From JAVBTR01 sp031556065 (lineage in GTDB: Bacteria > Bacillota > Clostridia > Christensenellales > Aristaeellaceae): 44,346 bases of DNA. Under the pieces are notes generated by a model. The model was not told the DNA's origin and ran no database searches. It saw only the letters and a program-made list of their open reading frames with translations. The DNA is taken from the NCBI GenBank assembly GCA_031556065.1, contig JAVBTR010000041.1:1-44346 (forward strand). Reading direction: 5' to 3'. This document shows, piece after piece, positions 8,076 through 16,142 of this stretch (position 1 is its first letter; every line of letters starts with the position of its first letter). The position numbers and the translations under genes were made by a program.

Positions 8076-8425
8076 TGCCGACACCTCTTTATTTCGCTTT
8101 GTAAAATGTGCCAAAGGCAATTAACTTATATAAGGTATTATAACACCGGCAGTGTTATTTGGGCTGAGCTGACAGCTTGCTTTGGTAAGGTTATTTTAAA
8201 AACTCAACCAGCGCTTGAGTCGGCTTTTTATGGCGTTTCAACTACCGCTTGCTTCATTTGTAAGGCCTTATGGGCTACGATGGACACGCGAACCACACAG
8301 CCGTGTTTGCGGAAAGGGAGGTTGACATGCGTACCATGTTTGCAGAAAGGGAAATGGATATGCTGAACAGAATTAAACAGGAAATGCACTTTGTGAAACA
8401 TACCAATGAAGGAGAGGATAACATT
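8076..8425. promoter_or_regulatory. Divergent intergenic region with two hairpins and repeated start cassettes
   Basis: This lies between the divergent genes at 8075 and 8426. ATAACAC/GTGTTAT (about 8139-8158) and ACTCAA/TTGAGT (about 8202-8221, then a T run) are hairpins. From about 8303 to 8362 a unit reading TTTGC-GAAAGGGA-ATG occurs twice, each with its own ribosome-binding-like purines and ATG (8327 and 8360), both in frame with the XRE gene. In translation both encode FAERExDM, and most base differences are synonymous. The real N-terminus of the regulator may therefore lie upstream of 8426. Confidence 0.5.
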
Positions 8426-9208
8426 ATGTTGGAAATGCAGCGGGTGGGACAGAAAATCGCGGAGCTGAGAAAAGCCAGCAATATGACACAGATGGAGCTG
8501 GCGGACAAAATGAACATCAGCTTCCAGGCTGTATCCAACTGGGAGCGGGGCGCTTCCATGCCCGATGTGTTTAAATTGCCTGAGCTGGCGAAATTGTTCC
8601 ATGTAACCATTGATGAATTGCTGGGCGCGAAATCGGACTTGATCGCCAACGCTGCGGCGGACAAAATGACGGATTACCTGGCCAACAACCAGGTGACCCC
8701 CCAGGAGCTGGCCCAGGCAGCCCCTGTGCTCAAGCCCGCCCAGGTAGAAGCGGCGGTACAAAAGGTGCCTGTGATGCAGCTAAAGGATTTGGAGGATATA
8801 CTGCCGTACGTTAGTAAGAATATGGCAAATGAGCTTGCGAAAGCGGCCCAAAACCAGGGGCAATTTGGGTATTTGGAGGATATCGCCCCCTATATCAGTG
8901 GCGAGGTGCTGGGGGAAATCGTTCTTACCATGATCGATAACGAGGAAGCCATCGGCTGCCTGGCCGATTTGATGCCCTATATGGGCAAGGAGGTGGCAGG
9001 ACAGACCGTCAAACGGGCGGCGGAAGCAGGCATCCGAATGGATTTAGAGGATATTGCCCCCTATGTTAGCGGCGAGGTGCTGGGGGAGATTATCCAAATA
9101 AAGGTAAACCAGGGCCAATCCATTAGCGGCCTGGGTGATCTGCTGGCCTGCGTAGGCAAAGACACAGCTGATAGCATTATCCGATCTCTTTTAGGCAACC
9201 GGGGATAA
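8426..9208 (+). CDS. XRE-family transcriptional regulator with repeated C-terminal domain
   Basis: A 260-residue protein from the ATG at 8426, which follows GAAGGAGAGG. Residues about 3-65 form a Cro/C1-type helix-turn-helix (IAELRKASNMTQMELADKM, NISFQAVSNWERGASMPDVF, ending IDELLG), a DNA-binding domain common in Firmicutes. Residues about 110-255 are helical repeats: LEDILPYVSKNMANELAKAA, LEDIAPYISGEVLGEI, LADLMPYMGKEVAGQTV, LEDIAPYVSGEVLGEI and LGDLLACVGKDTADSII, roughly 28-30 residues each. Such repeats suggest protein binding or oligomerisation. Starts at 8327 or 8270 would add 33 or 52 residues, and 8327 also has a good site. Targets are unknown; the divergent secreted-protein gene is one candidate. 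Confidence 0.8.
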   Translation: MLEMQRVGQKIAELRKASNMTQMELADKMNISFQAVSNWERGASMPDVFKLPELAKLFHVTIDELLGAKSDLIANAAADKMTDYLANNQVTPQELAQAAPVLKPAQVEAAVQKVPVMQLKDLEDILPYVSKNMANELAKAAQNQGQFGYLEDIAPYISGEVLGEIVLTMIDNEEAIGCLADLMPYMGKEVAGQTVKRAAEAGIRMDLEDIAPYVSGEVLGEIIQIKVNQGQSISGLGDLLACVGKDTADSIIRSLLGNRG

Positions 9209-9212
9209 AATA

Positions 9213-9318
9213 AAAATGCTGCCGCAGTTAGGCGTGTTTCAAAACCCCATAAAGGGTTTCTTAAGGTGAGGGTAAGGGGCAAAGCCCCTTGCGTTCCCTG
9301 CTTCTTGCTGCGGTTTTT
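9213..9318. repeat. Degenerate copy of dispersed hairpin element
   Basis: The block contains AAACCC/GGGTTT (9242-9259) and AAGGGGC/GCCCCTT (9274-9290), then GCGTTCC and a TGCTGCGG-T run. It starts with TGCTGCCGCAG, which can partly pair with the TGCTGCGG end. The order 'AAGGG(G)C-AAA/AGA-GCCCTT then GCGTTCC' matches the right half of the complete element at 23445-23595. It may also end the XRE transcript through its final T run. Confidence 0.6.
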
Positions 9319-9366
9319 TTTATATGGTAAAATTTGCGACGGCTTGATTTTGTGTGAATTTTTGTT

Positions 9367-9399
9367 ATACTTGTAAATTGTATGAAATACTTGTAAATT
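9367..9399 (+). promoter_or_regulatory. Direct repeat upstream of CotH gene
   Basis: The 13-base word ATACTTGTAAATT occurs exactly twice, at 9367-9379 and 9387-9399, starting 20 bases apart (about two helical turns). It lies 33 bases before the CotH start. This spacing suits an activator or repressor binding one face of the DNA, or two sigma-factor contact elements. The binding protein is unknown. Confidence 0.45.
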
Positions 9400-9431
9400 T
9401 ATGAGAAAACAAAAAGGCAGACGAAAACAGT

Positions 9432-10973
9432 ATGGTTTTGAAGCGTTTAGCTTATGGTGTGATAATAGGGATTATGGTTTGCATGGCGGCCATGTGTGCA
9501 GGGTACGCGCAGGCACTGCCGCTGCAGCTGGTTATTTCCAATGAAAAGGCGTTTTCGCCGGAGGAAGCACGGGTTGCGCTGGCAACCAATGACGGAGCGG
9601 CCATATTTTATACCCTGGACGGTTCAATACCCAATGAAAACAGCTTGCCCTATGAGGGTCAGCTTGTTTTGAGCGCTGATTCTATGGGGGATGCTGTGGT
9701 GCTCCGGGCCGTTGCTTACCGGGGTGGTGAGGCCAGCGACATTGTAACCCAGACTTATTTCTTGATGCCGGAGGTTGAAAATAGGTTTGATACCCTTGTT
9801 TTTTCCCTTTCAACTGCGCCGGAGAACCTCTACAGTGAAGAAAGAGGTATTTTTGTTCACATAGAGCAGCGTGGCCGGGAAAGCGAGCGGGATGTGTATG
9901 TGGAGGTGTTCACGCCGGATGGGGAACGGGTGCTTGCCCAGGCTGCGGGCATGCGGGTTCATGGAAACGCCTCCAGGGGAATGGGCACCAAATCCATCAA
10001 GCTGATCGCCCGAAAGGATTACGATCCCCAGCGGGGCAAGTTTACTTATGATTTTTTCCCCGATGACTATACGCTGGATGGCCGTTATGGGTCCATTGAC
10101 AAATACGACGCCATTGTTTTAAGAAACGGTGCCAATGATCGGAACGGCGGGGTTATCCGCAATGAGCTTGCCTATGAGCTGGCCAGGGATGCGGGCTTTG
10201 AAACCGTGGCCCCTGTCCGCCCTGCTGCGGTGTATTTAAACGGGGAATATTACGGGTTTGCCTATATCAATGGTGTGGTGGACGATAATTACCTTGAAAA
10301 ACTGTATGCCGCGCCGGAACGTGCCTTCCAGGTGGTGGGCAATGGCGAGGTGGCCCTTGAAACCGACGATGAAGACGCCCGGATTGCCCTTGAATATATA
10401 AACGATTTCGAATATGAGAAGCTGGGCGATGATGCGGTGTTTGCGCAGTTGGAATCTGCTTTGGATGTGGATAACCTGCTATTGTATTACGCCCTTGAAA
10501 TTTACATGGCCAATGGGGATTGGCCGAATAATAACCTTAAGCGGTGGCGATATGTAGGGGAAGAGGCTTTGGAAACAGCGGACAACCCAGCATTGGATGG
10601 CCGGTGGCGGTATATTATGTATGATATGGATTATACCCTGGGTTCAACCGATGAAGAAACCTATCTATATATGCTGGGAAACGTTGTGAGTGGTTTTGAA
10701 TGCGGGGGGTTGTTTTCAAGAATCCTCGTGAGAAATGATACAACAGAAAAGTTTATGAACATCATGTGCGATCTGATGTATGAAACCATGTCGGTGGAAA
10801 ACGTGCAATTGGTTCTTGACAGGGTCTACAGCCAGGCGGCTAACGAAATCAGCTACGCCATAACCCATGGCAAATATGACCCTGGTGTGAGCGTTGATAC
10901 CATTGAAAGGCAGCATGCCAACAAATGGATTTTATCCGGGAGCGGATTGAACACATGGAGGAAGACCTGGTAG
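9432..10973 (+). CDS. cotH: CotH-type spore protein kinase, truncated by frameshift
   Basis: An exported CotH-family protein. Residues 1-28 are a signal peptide (GVIIGIMVCMAAMCAGYAQA). Residues about 35-108 resemble a chitobiase-like C-terminal or Fn3-associated domain (AAIFYTLDGSIPNEN). The CotH core follows: MRVHGNASRGMGTKSIKLIA, FTYDFFPDDY, IVLRNGANDRNGG and YIMYDMDYTLGS, the last carrying the conserved metal-binding acidic residues. Known CotH proteins are atypical kinases that phosphorylate spore coat proteins, and related ones decorate surfaces. The frame breaks near 10922: after ...RQHANK it reads a false tail to the stop at 10973, while the true C-terminus continues one frame back at 10925. 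One A lost from AAAA would explain it. Confidence 0.8.
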   Translation: MVLKRLAYGVIIGIMVCMAAMCAGYAQALPLQLVISNEKAFSPEEARVALATNDGAAIFYTLDGSIPNENSLPYEGQLVLSADSMGDAVVLRAVAYRGGEASDIVTQTYFLMPEVENRFDTLVFSLSTAPENLYSEERGIFVHIEQRGRESERDVYVEVFTPDGERVLAQAAGMRVHGNASRGMGTKSIKLIARKDYDPQRGKFTYDFFPDDYTLDGRYGSIDKYDAIVLRNGANDRNGGVIRNELAYELARDAGFETVAPVRPAAVYLNGEYYGFAYINGVVDDNYLEKLYAAPERAFQVVGNGEVALETDDEDARIALEYINDFEYEKLGDDAVFAQLESALDVDNLLLYYALEIYMANGDWPNNNLKRWRYVGEEALETADNPALDGRWRYIMYDMDYTLGSTDEETYLYMLGNVVSGFECGGLFSRILVRNDTTEKFMNIMCDLMYETMSVENVQLVLDRVYSQAANEISYAITHGKYDPGVSVDTIERQHANKWILSGSGLNTWRKTW

Positions 10974-11221
10974 ATATGTGGGAACTCTCGGGGGAAAAGT
11001 TTACGGTACATGTATCGGAGAATACGTGCTTAAACGGCCTGAAGGGCCAGACAGGTGAATACTTTGTTGAATTCACAGTCCCTGTTGTGCCACAGCTTAA
11101 CCAGGGTGATGCATTGGATTATTGGCTGGTAAATGGTGAAAAGCGCACGGGAGTTGAACTGCATGTCGGTGCCGAGGATGCGGTAGATGGCGTTGTGAAT
11201 GTGGAATGGGTAGGAAAATAG
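10925..11221 (+). pseudogene. Detached C-terminal part of the CotH-type protein
   Basis: In the frame one base back from the CotH gene, MDFIRERIEHMEEDLVDMW continues the family's usual 'FIRERxxHM' segment. A beta domain follows (FTVHVSENTCLNGLKGQTGE onward) and ends GVVNVEWVGK. It has no ribosome binding site of its own. Adding one A in the ACAAATGG stretch at 10921-10928 joins both parts into about 595 residues. The heptamer is not a recognised -1 slippery site, so I read it as a mutation or an assembly error rather than programmed frameshifting. Confidence 0.75.
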
Positions 11222-11257
11222 GCGGGCAAGGCTCTAAATGGCGGGCTTTGAAAAGCG

Positions 11258-11286
11258 TTGACTTGGCAAATGATATGTGTCACAAT
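11258..11286 (+). promoter_or_regulatory. Candidate sigma-A promoter for codA
   Basis: TTGACT (11258-11263), a 17-base spacer, then CACAAT (11281-11286). It lies 60 bases before the codA start. No riboswitch or attenuator is evident in the short leader. Confidence 0.5.
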
Positions 11287-11346
11287 AGGTTTGAAAAGAA
11301 GCCTGGGGGCGCTTTACTGCTTTGCTAAGAATGGAGAATTGAATTA

Positions 11347-12582
11347 ATGCTTTTTAAGGGTTTGCTCATTGAAAATAGCCAGGCCCCCCAGGATATACGG
11401 GTGCTGGAGGGCAAGTTCGTTCAAATTGCCCAAGCCATTGTGCCCGAAAAAGGGGAAGAGGTAGTGGATTGCCAGGGCAAAATGGCACTGCCGCCCTTTG
11501 TTGAGTCCCATGTGCATCTGGATACCTGCCTCACAGCGGGCGACCCACGCTGGAACATGTCCGGCACTCTTTTCGAAGGAATTGAGTGTTGGAGCCAGCG
11601 CAAGGAAAAGCTGTCCAAGCAGGATGTGAAGGAGCGGGTCAACCGCGCCGTTCGCATGCAGGCCGCTAACGGCGTGCAATATGTGCGCACCCATGTAGAT
11701 GTAACAGACCCAAAGCTGACAGCCATGGAAGCGATGTGCGAAATCCGGGAAGAGCTGAAGGATTTTGTGACCCTGCAAATCATCGCTTTTCCCCAGGAGG
11801 GGATTTTAAGCTATCCCAATGGCCTTGGCCTGCTTGAAAGCGCACTGAAAATGGGCGCGGATGGGGTAGGGGCGATTCCTCATTATGAATTTACCCGGGA
11901 GTACGGCGTGGAATCGCTGAACCTGGCCATGAAGCTGGCAGAAAAATATGATAAGCTGGTAGATGTGCACTGCGACGAAATTGACGATGAGCAAAGCCGC
12001 GGCCTTGAAACCCTGGCTGCCAGGGCCTATGAATCGGGGCTGAAGGATCGCGTAACGGCCAGCCATACAACGGCCATGCACTCCTATAACAATGCCTACA
12101 CAGCCAAACTGATGCGGCTTTTAAAAATCAGCGGTATTAACTTTGTTGCGAATCCTTTGGTGAATACGCATCTCCAAGGGCGTATGGACACCTACCCCAA
12201 GCGCCGGGGCATCACAAGGGTGAAGGAATTAGCCGAGGCCGGCATCAATGTCTCCTTTGGCCATGACGATATTTTCGATCCCTGGTATCCCCTGGGAGAA
12301 GGCAACCTGCGGGATGTGGTGTTTATGGGGCTGCATGTGTGCCAGCTGATGGGCTATGAGCAAATACTGAACTCCCATGGCTTTATCACACATAATGGGG
12401 CGAAAACCCTGCATTTAGGCGAAACTTACGGTATTGCTGAGGGCAACCCCGCCAGCTTTCTGATTCTGGATGCAAAGGATTTTTATCAGGCGCTGAATGA
12501 AAAAAGCGCCATCCTGGCCTCCTATCGCAAGGGGAAGCTCATCGCCAAGGGAAAGCCTATTGAAAAAGAAGTGCTGTTTTAA
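11347..12582 (+). CDS. codA: Cytosine deaminase
   Basis: A 411-residue amidohydrolase very close to E. coli CodA, which deaminates cytosine to uracil with release of ammonia (pyrimidine salvage, cytosolic). The metal site is complete: H55 and H57 in ESHVHLD, H208 in VDVHCDEIDDEQSR with the catalytic E211, H240 in TASHTTAMHSY and D307 in FGHDDIFDPWYPLG. Conserved stretches such as ANPLVN-HLQGR and YPKRRGITRVKE are the substrate-pocket loops of cytosine rather than creatinine or guanine deaminases. ATG at 11347 follows a modest GGAGA. It is a single-gene unit with its own promoter and no codB-type permease beside it. Uracil made here would feed UMP pools alongside the pyr operon 19 kb downstream. 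Confidence 0.93.
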   Translation: MLFKGLLIENSQAPQDIRVLEGKFVQIAQAIVPEKGEEVVDCQGKMALPPFVESHVHLDTCLTAGDPRWNMSGTLFEGIECWSQRKEKLSKQDVKERVNRAVRMQAANGVQYVRTHVDVTDPKLTAMEAMCEIREELKDFVTLQIIAFPQEGILSYPNGLGLLESALKMGADGVGAIPHYEFTREYGVESLNLAMKLAEKYDKLVDVHCDEIDDEQSRGLETLAARAYESGLKDRVTASHTTAMHSYNNAYTAKLMRLLKISGINFVANPLVNTHLQGRMDTYPKRRGITRVKELAEAGINVSFGHDDIFDPWYPLGEGNLRDVVFMGLHVCQLMGYEQILNSHGFITHNGAKTLHLGETYGIAEGNPASFLILDAKDFYQALNEKSAILASYRKGKLIAKGKPIEKEVLF

Positions 12583-12589
12583 TAAGCAA

Positions 12590-12655
12590 GAGGGGGAACT
12601 TCGGGACGCTGTCCCACCCCCTGCATAAGGGCCAATGCCCCTTATGTATCCCCCA
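12590..12655. repeat. Partial dispersed hairpin element
   Basis: GGGACGCTGTCCC (12603-12615) lies within an outer GGGGG/CCCCC pairing and is followed by CATAAGGG/CCCTTATG (about 12624-12646). The first hairpin is identical to one in the element copies at 23445 and 44214, and the second matches their TTAAGGG hairpin in order and style. It sits between convergent codA and the aldo/keto reductase gene and could terminate both. Bases 12656-12820 hold nothing else I recognise. Confidence 0.65.
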
Positions 12656-12820
12656 AAATTCTCCATTACGGCAGCGCTGTGGATATGGGGGAAAACCCAC
12701 TGTTCCGGTGGTTTGCTTTGCCCTGGCGGCACTTTTACTGTGGGTGCTATGCAGGGAATCCAGGGGCAACAACATCCATACCGAGCTGTGTCCTATCCAG
12801 GCCATTGTGAATATAACCCT

Positions 12821-13783
12821 TTACAACGCCCCTACCACCTTGTGGGGCAGGTACAATTCTTCCAGATAGGTGACTTCATCAAAAGACAAATGAATATTGG
12901 CCGTGCCAGCTGCGTCCACAAAATAGTCTGCCTTGGTGGCGCCAATGATGGGGGAGGAAACGCCCTTGGCGTACTGCCAGGACAGGGCGATCTGCGTCAT
13001 GGTGGCGCTGTGGTTTTCCGCCAGCTGGCTTACCCGCTTCACGATTTCATAATCCATTTCCTGGGTGCTGTCGTACTTGGAAATGGCCACTTTATCCGTC
13101 CGGCTGCGCTTGGTATCCGCCTGCCAAGAAAGGCGGGAAAGCCTGCCCGCCGCAAGAGGACTGTATGGGGTTAGGGCTACGTTTTGCTGTTTGCAGATGG
13201 GGATTAGTTCCCGTTCATCCTCCCGGTAAAGCAGGTTATAGTGATTCTGCATGGCAACAAAGGGCGTCCAGCCGTTTTCTTTGGCGGCCTGCTGCATGGC
13301 GCTGAACTGGTACCCATACATGGCCGACGCGCCCAGGGCCCGCACCTTTCCAGCTATTACAAGGTGATGCAGCGCTTCCATGGTTTCTTCAATAGGGGTG
13401 CTGGCATCGAACCTGTGAATAATGTACAAATCCACATAATCGGTTCCCAGGCGCTTAAGGGAAAGGTCAATTTCCCGCAAAATGGCTTCCCTGGACAGGT
13501 GGCCTTGGTTGAAAAACACCTTGGTGGCGAGGATGACCTTATCCCTTGGCACAAGCTTTTTCAGGGCCTGGCCCAGGTATTCCTCGCTGGTGCCTGCGGA
13601 ATAGGTATTGGCCGTGTCGAAGAAGTTGATCCCCAGATCCAGGGCCTTGGCAATAAGCCCTTCGCTTTCCTTAGGGTTCAACGTCCAGGCATGCATGTTG
13701 CTGGCCGGATCCCCAAAGCTCATACACCCGACGCACAAGGGGGATACCATCAGTTCTGAGTGGCCCAATTGAATTTTTTCCAT
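12821..13783 (-). CDS. Aldo/keto reductase
   Basis: A 320-residue NAD(P)H-dependent oxidoreductase of the aldo/keto reductase superfamily, which reduces aldehydes and ketones in the cytosol. The catalytic tetrad is complete: D56 and Y61 in FFDTANTYSAG, K88 in ILATKVF and H123 in YIIHRFD. PYSPLAAGRL and a C-terminal SSPIIGATK, a cofactor phosphate loop, are also present. It resembles the YghZ/Tas-like branch, whose physiological substrates are often unknown. The start at 13783 follows AGGAGGCG. The upstream beta-helix protein gene ends 18 bases before it on the same strand, so they may be co-transcribed. Substrate cannot be inferred. Confidence 0.9.
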   Translation of the reverse strand: MEKIQLGHSELMVSPLCVGCMSFGDPASNMHAWTLNPKESEGLIAKALDLGINFFDTANTYSAGTSEEYLGQALKKLVPRDKVILATKVFFNQGHLSREAILREIDLSLKRLGTDYVDLYIIHRFDASTPIEETMEALHHLVIAGKVRALGASAMYGYQFSAMQQAAKENGWTPFVAMQNHYNLLYREDERELIPICKQQNVALTPYSPLAAGRLSRLSWQADTKRSRTDKVAISKYDSTQEMDYEIVKRVSQLAENHSATMTQIALSWQYAKGVSSPIIGATKADYFVDAAGTANIHLSFDEVTYLEELYLPHKVVGAL

Positions 13784-13801
13784 TTTTCGCCTCCTATGGC
13801 A

Positions 13802-15886
13802 TTATTTGGTAACATTCAAGGCCGGCTGGTGATTTCCCTTTAGAATAATGGTGTTTTCTTCGGCACCGTTTATACTTTCGTTTGAAAGAAACATGCCGGA
13901 AAACACATTATCTGAAACATTTGCTGTGAGCAGGTTATCCCGGGAGTTAACCCCGCGGCCCGCTTCAAGGCTTAAGGAGCAAACCGCACCGGATATTTCG
14001 TTGCCATGAACCAGTAAATTGATCAGCATATTACATTCGCTGACACTGTCCTTTTCTTCTCCCCGCATCCATTCGTTGGCAAAGCCCACTACCACATCGA
14101 TGCCCACCCGATGGTTGGTGGACCAGTCTGTATCGGGCTGCTTGCCTCCAATAAATTGAATGCGGTTATTGACTATGGATAGGTTTTTTGTAACGTTAAA
14201 GCTGCTAAAATGGGGGAATGCCTGATCCGCGTCGGATACCCTTACCATAATTCCCTGGGGAACATCTTCGCCCGTGGACAGGTCGCTAAGGATATCGTTG
14301 CCGGAAATAAGCACATTTTTCATCAGATTACCTATGGTAGAAGGGCCGGTTTCCGCTGTTGCATTGTCAAGGCGGATACCGAATGCCTGGCTGACGCTTA
14401 TTAAGTTATTGGTAATCTGAATATTCTCCATATGGCCGCCATAGCCAGGATCGGCGTTAACATGATCGTTGCCGCTGGCGTTAATCAGCCATATGGCTGA
14501 CATATCCACCAGATCACTTAATGTAATATCGTTTTGATCGATTACCACATTACCCACATATCCATTGCTGTTGCCCATGTTCCCGTTACCCACAATGATC
14601 CCGCACATGCCCTTCAGGCGAAACAGGTTCCCGCGGATCAACACATCCTGAACCGCGCAATAATCGGAATAAGTGTATGTTCCGTCGGGATAATCCACAT
14701 TATCCGGTGCGCTGTTGCAATCTGAGGAGCAAAGCATCAGCGCAGCGAAGCCTGCATCCTTAGCGATGATGGTGTTGGCGGCGATGGTGATATCGCGAAG
14801 GAGCAGGCGATCGTTTTCATATCCCCCTACATTGCCCCCGCAAGCTAGCCAAATAGCGTAAATATCCGTAAACTGGTTGCCTGTAATGGTCATGCCGGAA
14901 AAGGAAAAATCTGAAAAATTTAATGCTTTGGTGACCTTTGATAGTTCTCCGTTCTTATTCAGCAGCGTCTTCATGGAGTTGGGATTGTAATAGCCGCACC
15001 CAGTGAGCTGCACACTTACGCTATCAATATCTGTTTCGCTTCCCCGGCTGAAACTGCAGTTGATGACAGCGCCACGCTCCGGGGCCATACGAAGGATGCC
15101 ATCTCCGGTGGAGGCCTCCCATGGCGCAAAAAGAACCCCACGTACTACCTGATCGAAATCAATGGAGGCGATGGTGATATCGTTGGCCCAGGAGGTGAAA
15201 ATGTGGGTGTTTCGGCTGGTGACCTGGGCGTTTGTGATGGTCATATCTGCCATGCCATCGCCATCGATATCCCCGTTAATGCAGATGCCGTCCGTCAAAG
15301 GAATGGTTCCTTTGTTCTTGGGGCCGCATACTGCATCCACCAGGAGGGTTTTGCCTTTTAGCTCCGGGGCAAAATCGATTCTCTTAATGGCGTCTGTTTT
15401 TTCATTGGCACAGGCCAGCGCAGCTTCCCGCAGGGAAATGGCTTTATCTGCGCCAGGATTCTTTTTAAGCGCAGCAATGCTTGTGGTTTTGCCATCTACC
15501 TTGTCCTCCAGAGTGGTAACCACAATGGTCAATTCTTCCGGGGACTGGGGCAAATCTGGCAAAAGTCTGGGGATTTCGATTTCGGTTCTCTCGCCTGGTT
15601 TGATATTCACGGGCATTTCCGGCGACGAAACAAAGCCCTTTAGCTGCAATGATAAAGCATGCTCGCCTGATGGGACTAAAAGCGTTCGCCCGGTTATCCC
15701 TGCATACTGGCCATCGATCCATACCTCCGCGCCCATTGGCTGGGATTGAACAAGGAGACTTGCCCCGGCAGGTGTTTCCGCTACCCGCATAACAGCAAAA
15801 GCCCTATGCCCGGGAAGGACGGCCGCTATAAAGACAGTTAAGAATAGGCTTATGGTTTTCTTAAAAGATAATATCAAGAAACTCAC
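13802..15886 (-). CDS. Secreted PEGA-domain, right-handed beta-helix protein
   Basis: A secreted protein of about 694 residues. Signal peptide: LSFKKTISLFLTVFIAAVLP then GHRAFA. Residues about 40-105 form a PEGA domain (LLVQSQPMGAEVWIDGQYAG, then LLVPSGEHALSLQLKGF), a small beta sandwich thought to bind surface layers. A linker domain (ELTIVVTTLEDKVDG, ISLREAALACANE) leads to a long region of parallel beta-helix rungs rich in xITxNxI repeats (DITIAANTIIAKDAG, NVVIDQNDITLSD, ENIQITNNLISVS, NVLISGNDILSD), as in polysaccharide lyases and adhesins. I see no catalytic residue to name a lyase. The start is uncertain: GTG at 15886, with TTG at 15901 or 15877 as alternatives, none with a strong ribosome site. 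Confidence 0.78.
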   Translation of the reverse strand: MSFLILSFKKTISLFLTVFIAAVLPGHRAFAVMRVAETPAGASLLVQSQPMGAEVWIDGQYAGITGRTLLVPSGEHALSLQLKGFVSSPEMPVNIKPGERTEIEIPRLLPDLPQSPEELTIVVTTLEDKVDGKTTSIAALKKNPGADKAISLREAALACANEKTDAIKRIDFAPELKGKTLLVDAVCGPKNKGTIPLTDGICINGDIDGDGMADMTITNAQVTSRNTHIFTSWANDITIASIDFDQVVRGVLFAPWEASTGDGILRMAPERGAVINCSFSRGSETDIDSVSVQLTGCGYYNPNSMKTLLNKNGELSKVTKALNFSDFSFSGMTITGNQFTDIYAIWLACGGNVGGYENDRLLLRDITIAANTIIAKDAGFAALMLCSSDCNSAPDNVDYPDGTYTYSDYCAVQDVLIRGNLFRLKGMCGIIVGNGNMGNSNGYVGNVVIDQNDITLSDLVDMSAIWLINASGNDHVNADPGYGGHMENIQITNNLISVSQAFGIRLDNATAETGPSTIGNLMKNVLISGNDILSDLSTGEDVPQGIMVRVSDADQAFPHFSSFNVTKNLSIVNNRIQFIGGKQPDTDWSTNHRVGIDVVVGFANEWMRGEEKDSVSECNMLINLLVHGNEISGAVCSLSLEAGRGVNSRDNLLTANVSDNVFSGMFLSNESINGAEENTIILKGNHQPALNVTK

Positions 15887-15928
15887 CCCGTTGCTTTTCA
15901 ATTTTAATCTAACATGAGAGTTATTCTA

Positions 15929-16119
15929 TCATTTGCCATATGCTGCGTCAATAAGAAGCGCGCCTAAAACCCGGTTATCTGTTTCATAGGCATAGCGAAG
16001 AAGTGCTGGCGTATGGGTAAGCTTGCCGACCATGTCCGATATATTTTTTCGTATAGCTGGCAGTATTCCTTCAGTAATTGCTCATAGGGATTTGCTGCTT
16101 GCCGCTTAAACCAACTCAT
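15929..16119 (-). pseudogene. Small protein gene split by one-base frameshift
   Basis: From ATG at 16119, with GAAGGAG upstream, the frame reads MSWFKRQAANPYEQLLKEYC then QLYEK and meets a stop at 15964. One base back, the sequence continues as NISDMVGKLTHTPALLRYAY then ETDNRVLGALLIDAAYGK, ending at 15929. Adding one A to the six-A run (T run at 16044-16049 on the plus strand) restores a protein of about 63 residues. Slippage on the A run could also make the full product, because -1 slippage of a Lys codon is possible there. It is last in the zinc-ribbon operon, 23 bases after the gene at 16143. Family not recognised. Confidence 0.6.
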
Positions 16120-16142
16120 TTGTCATTCTCCTTCACGCTGTT

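Noticed and set aside
10915..10930. Programmed -1 frameshift in cotH
   Set aside because: The heptamer at the junction does not fit a slippery site, and no downstream stimulatory structure is evident.
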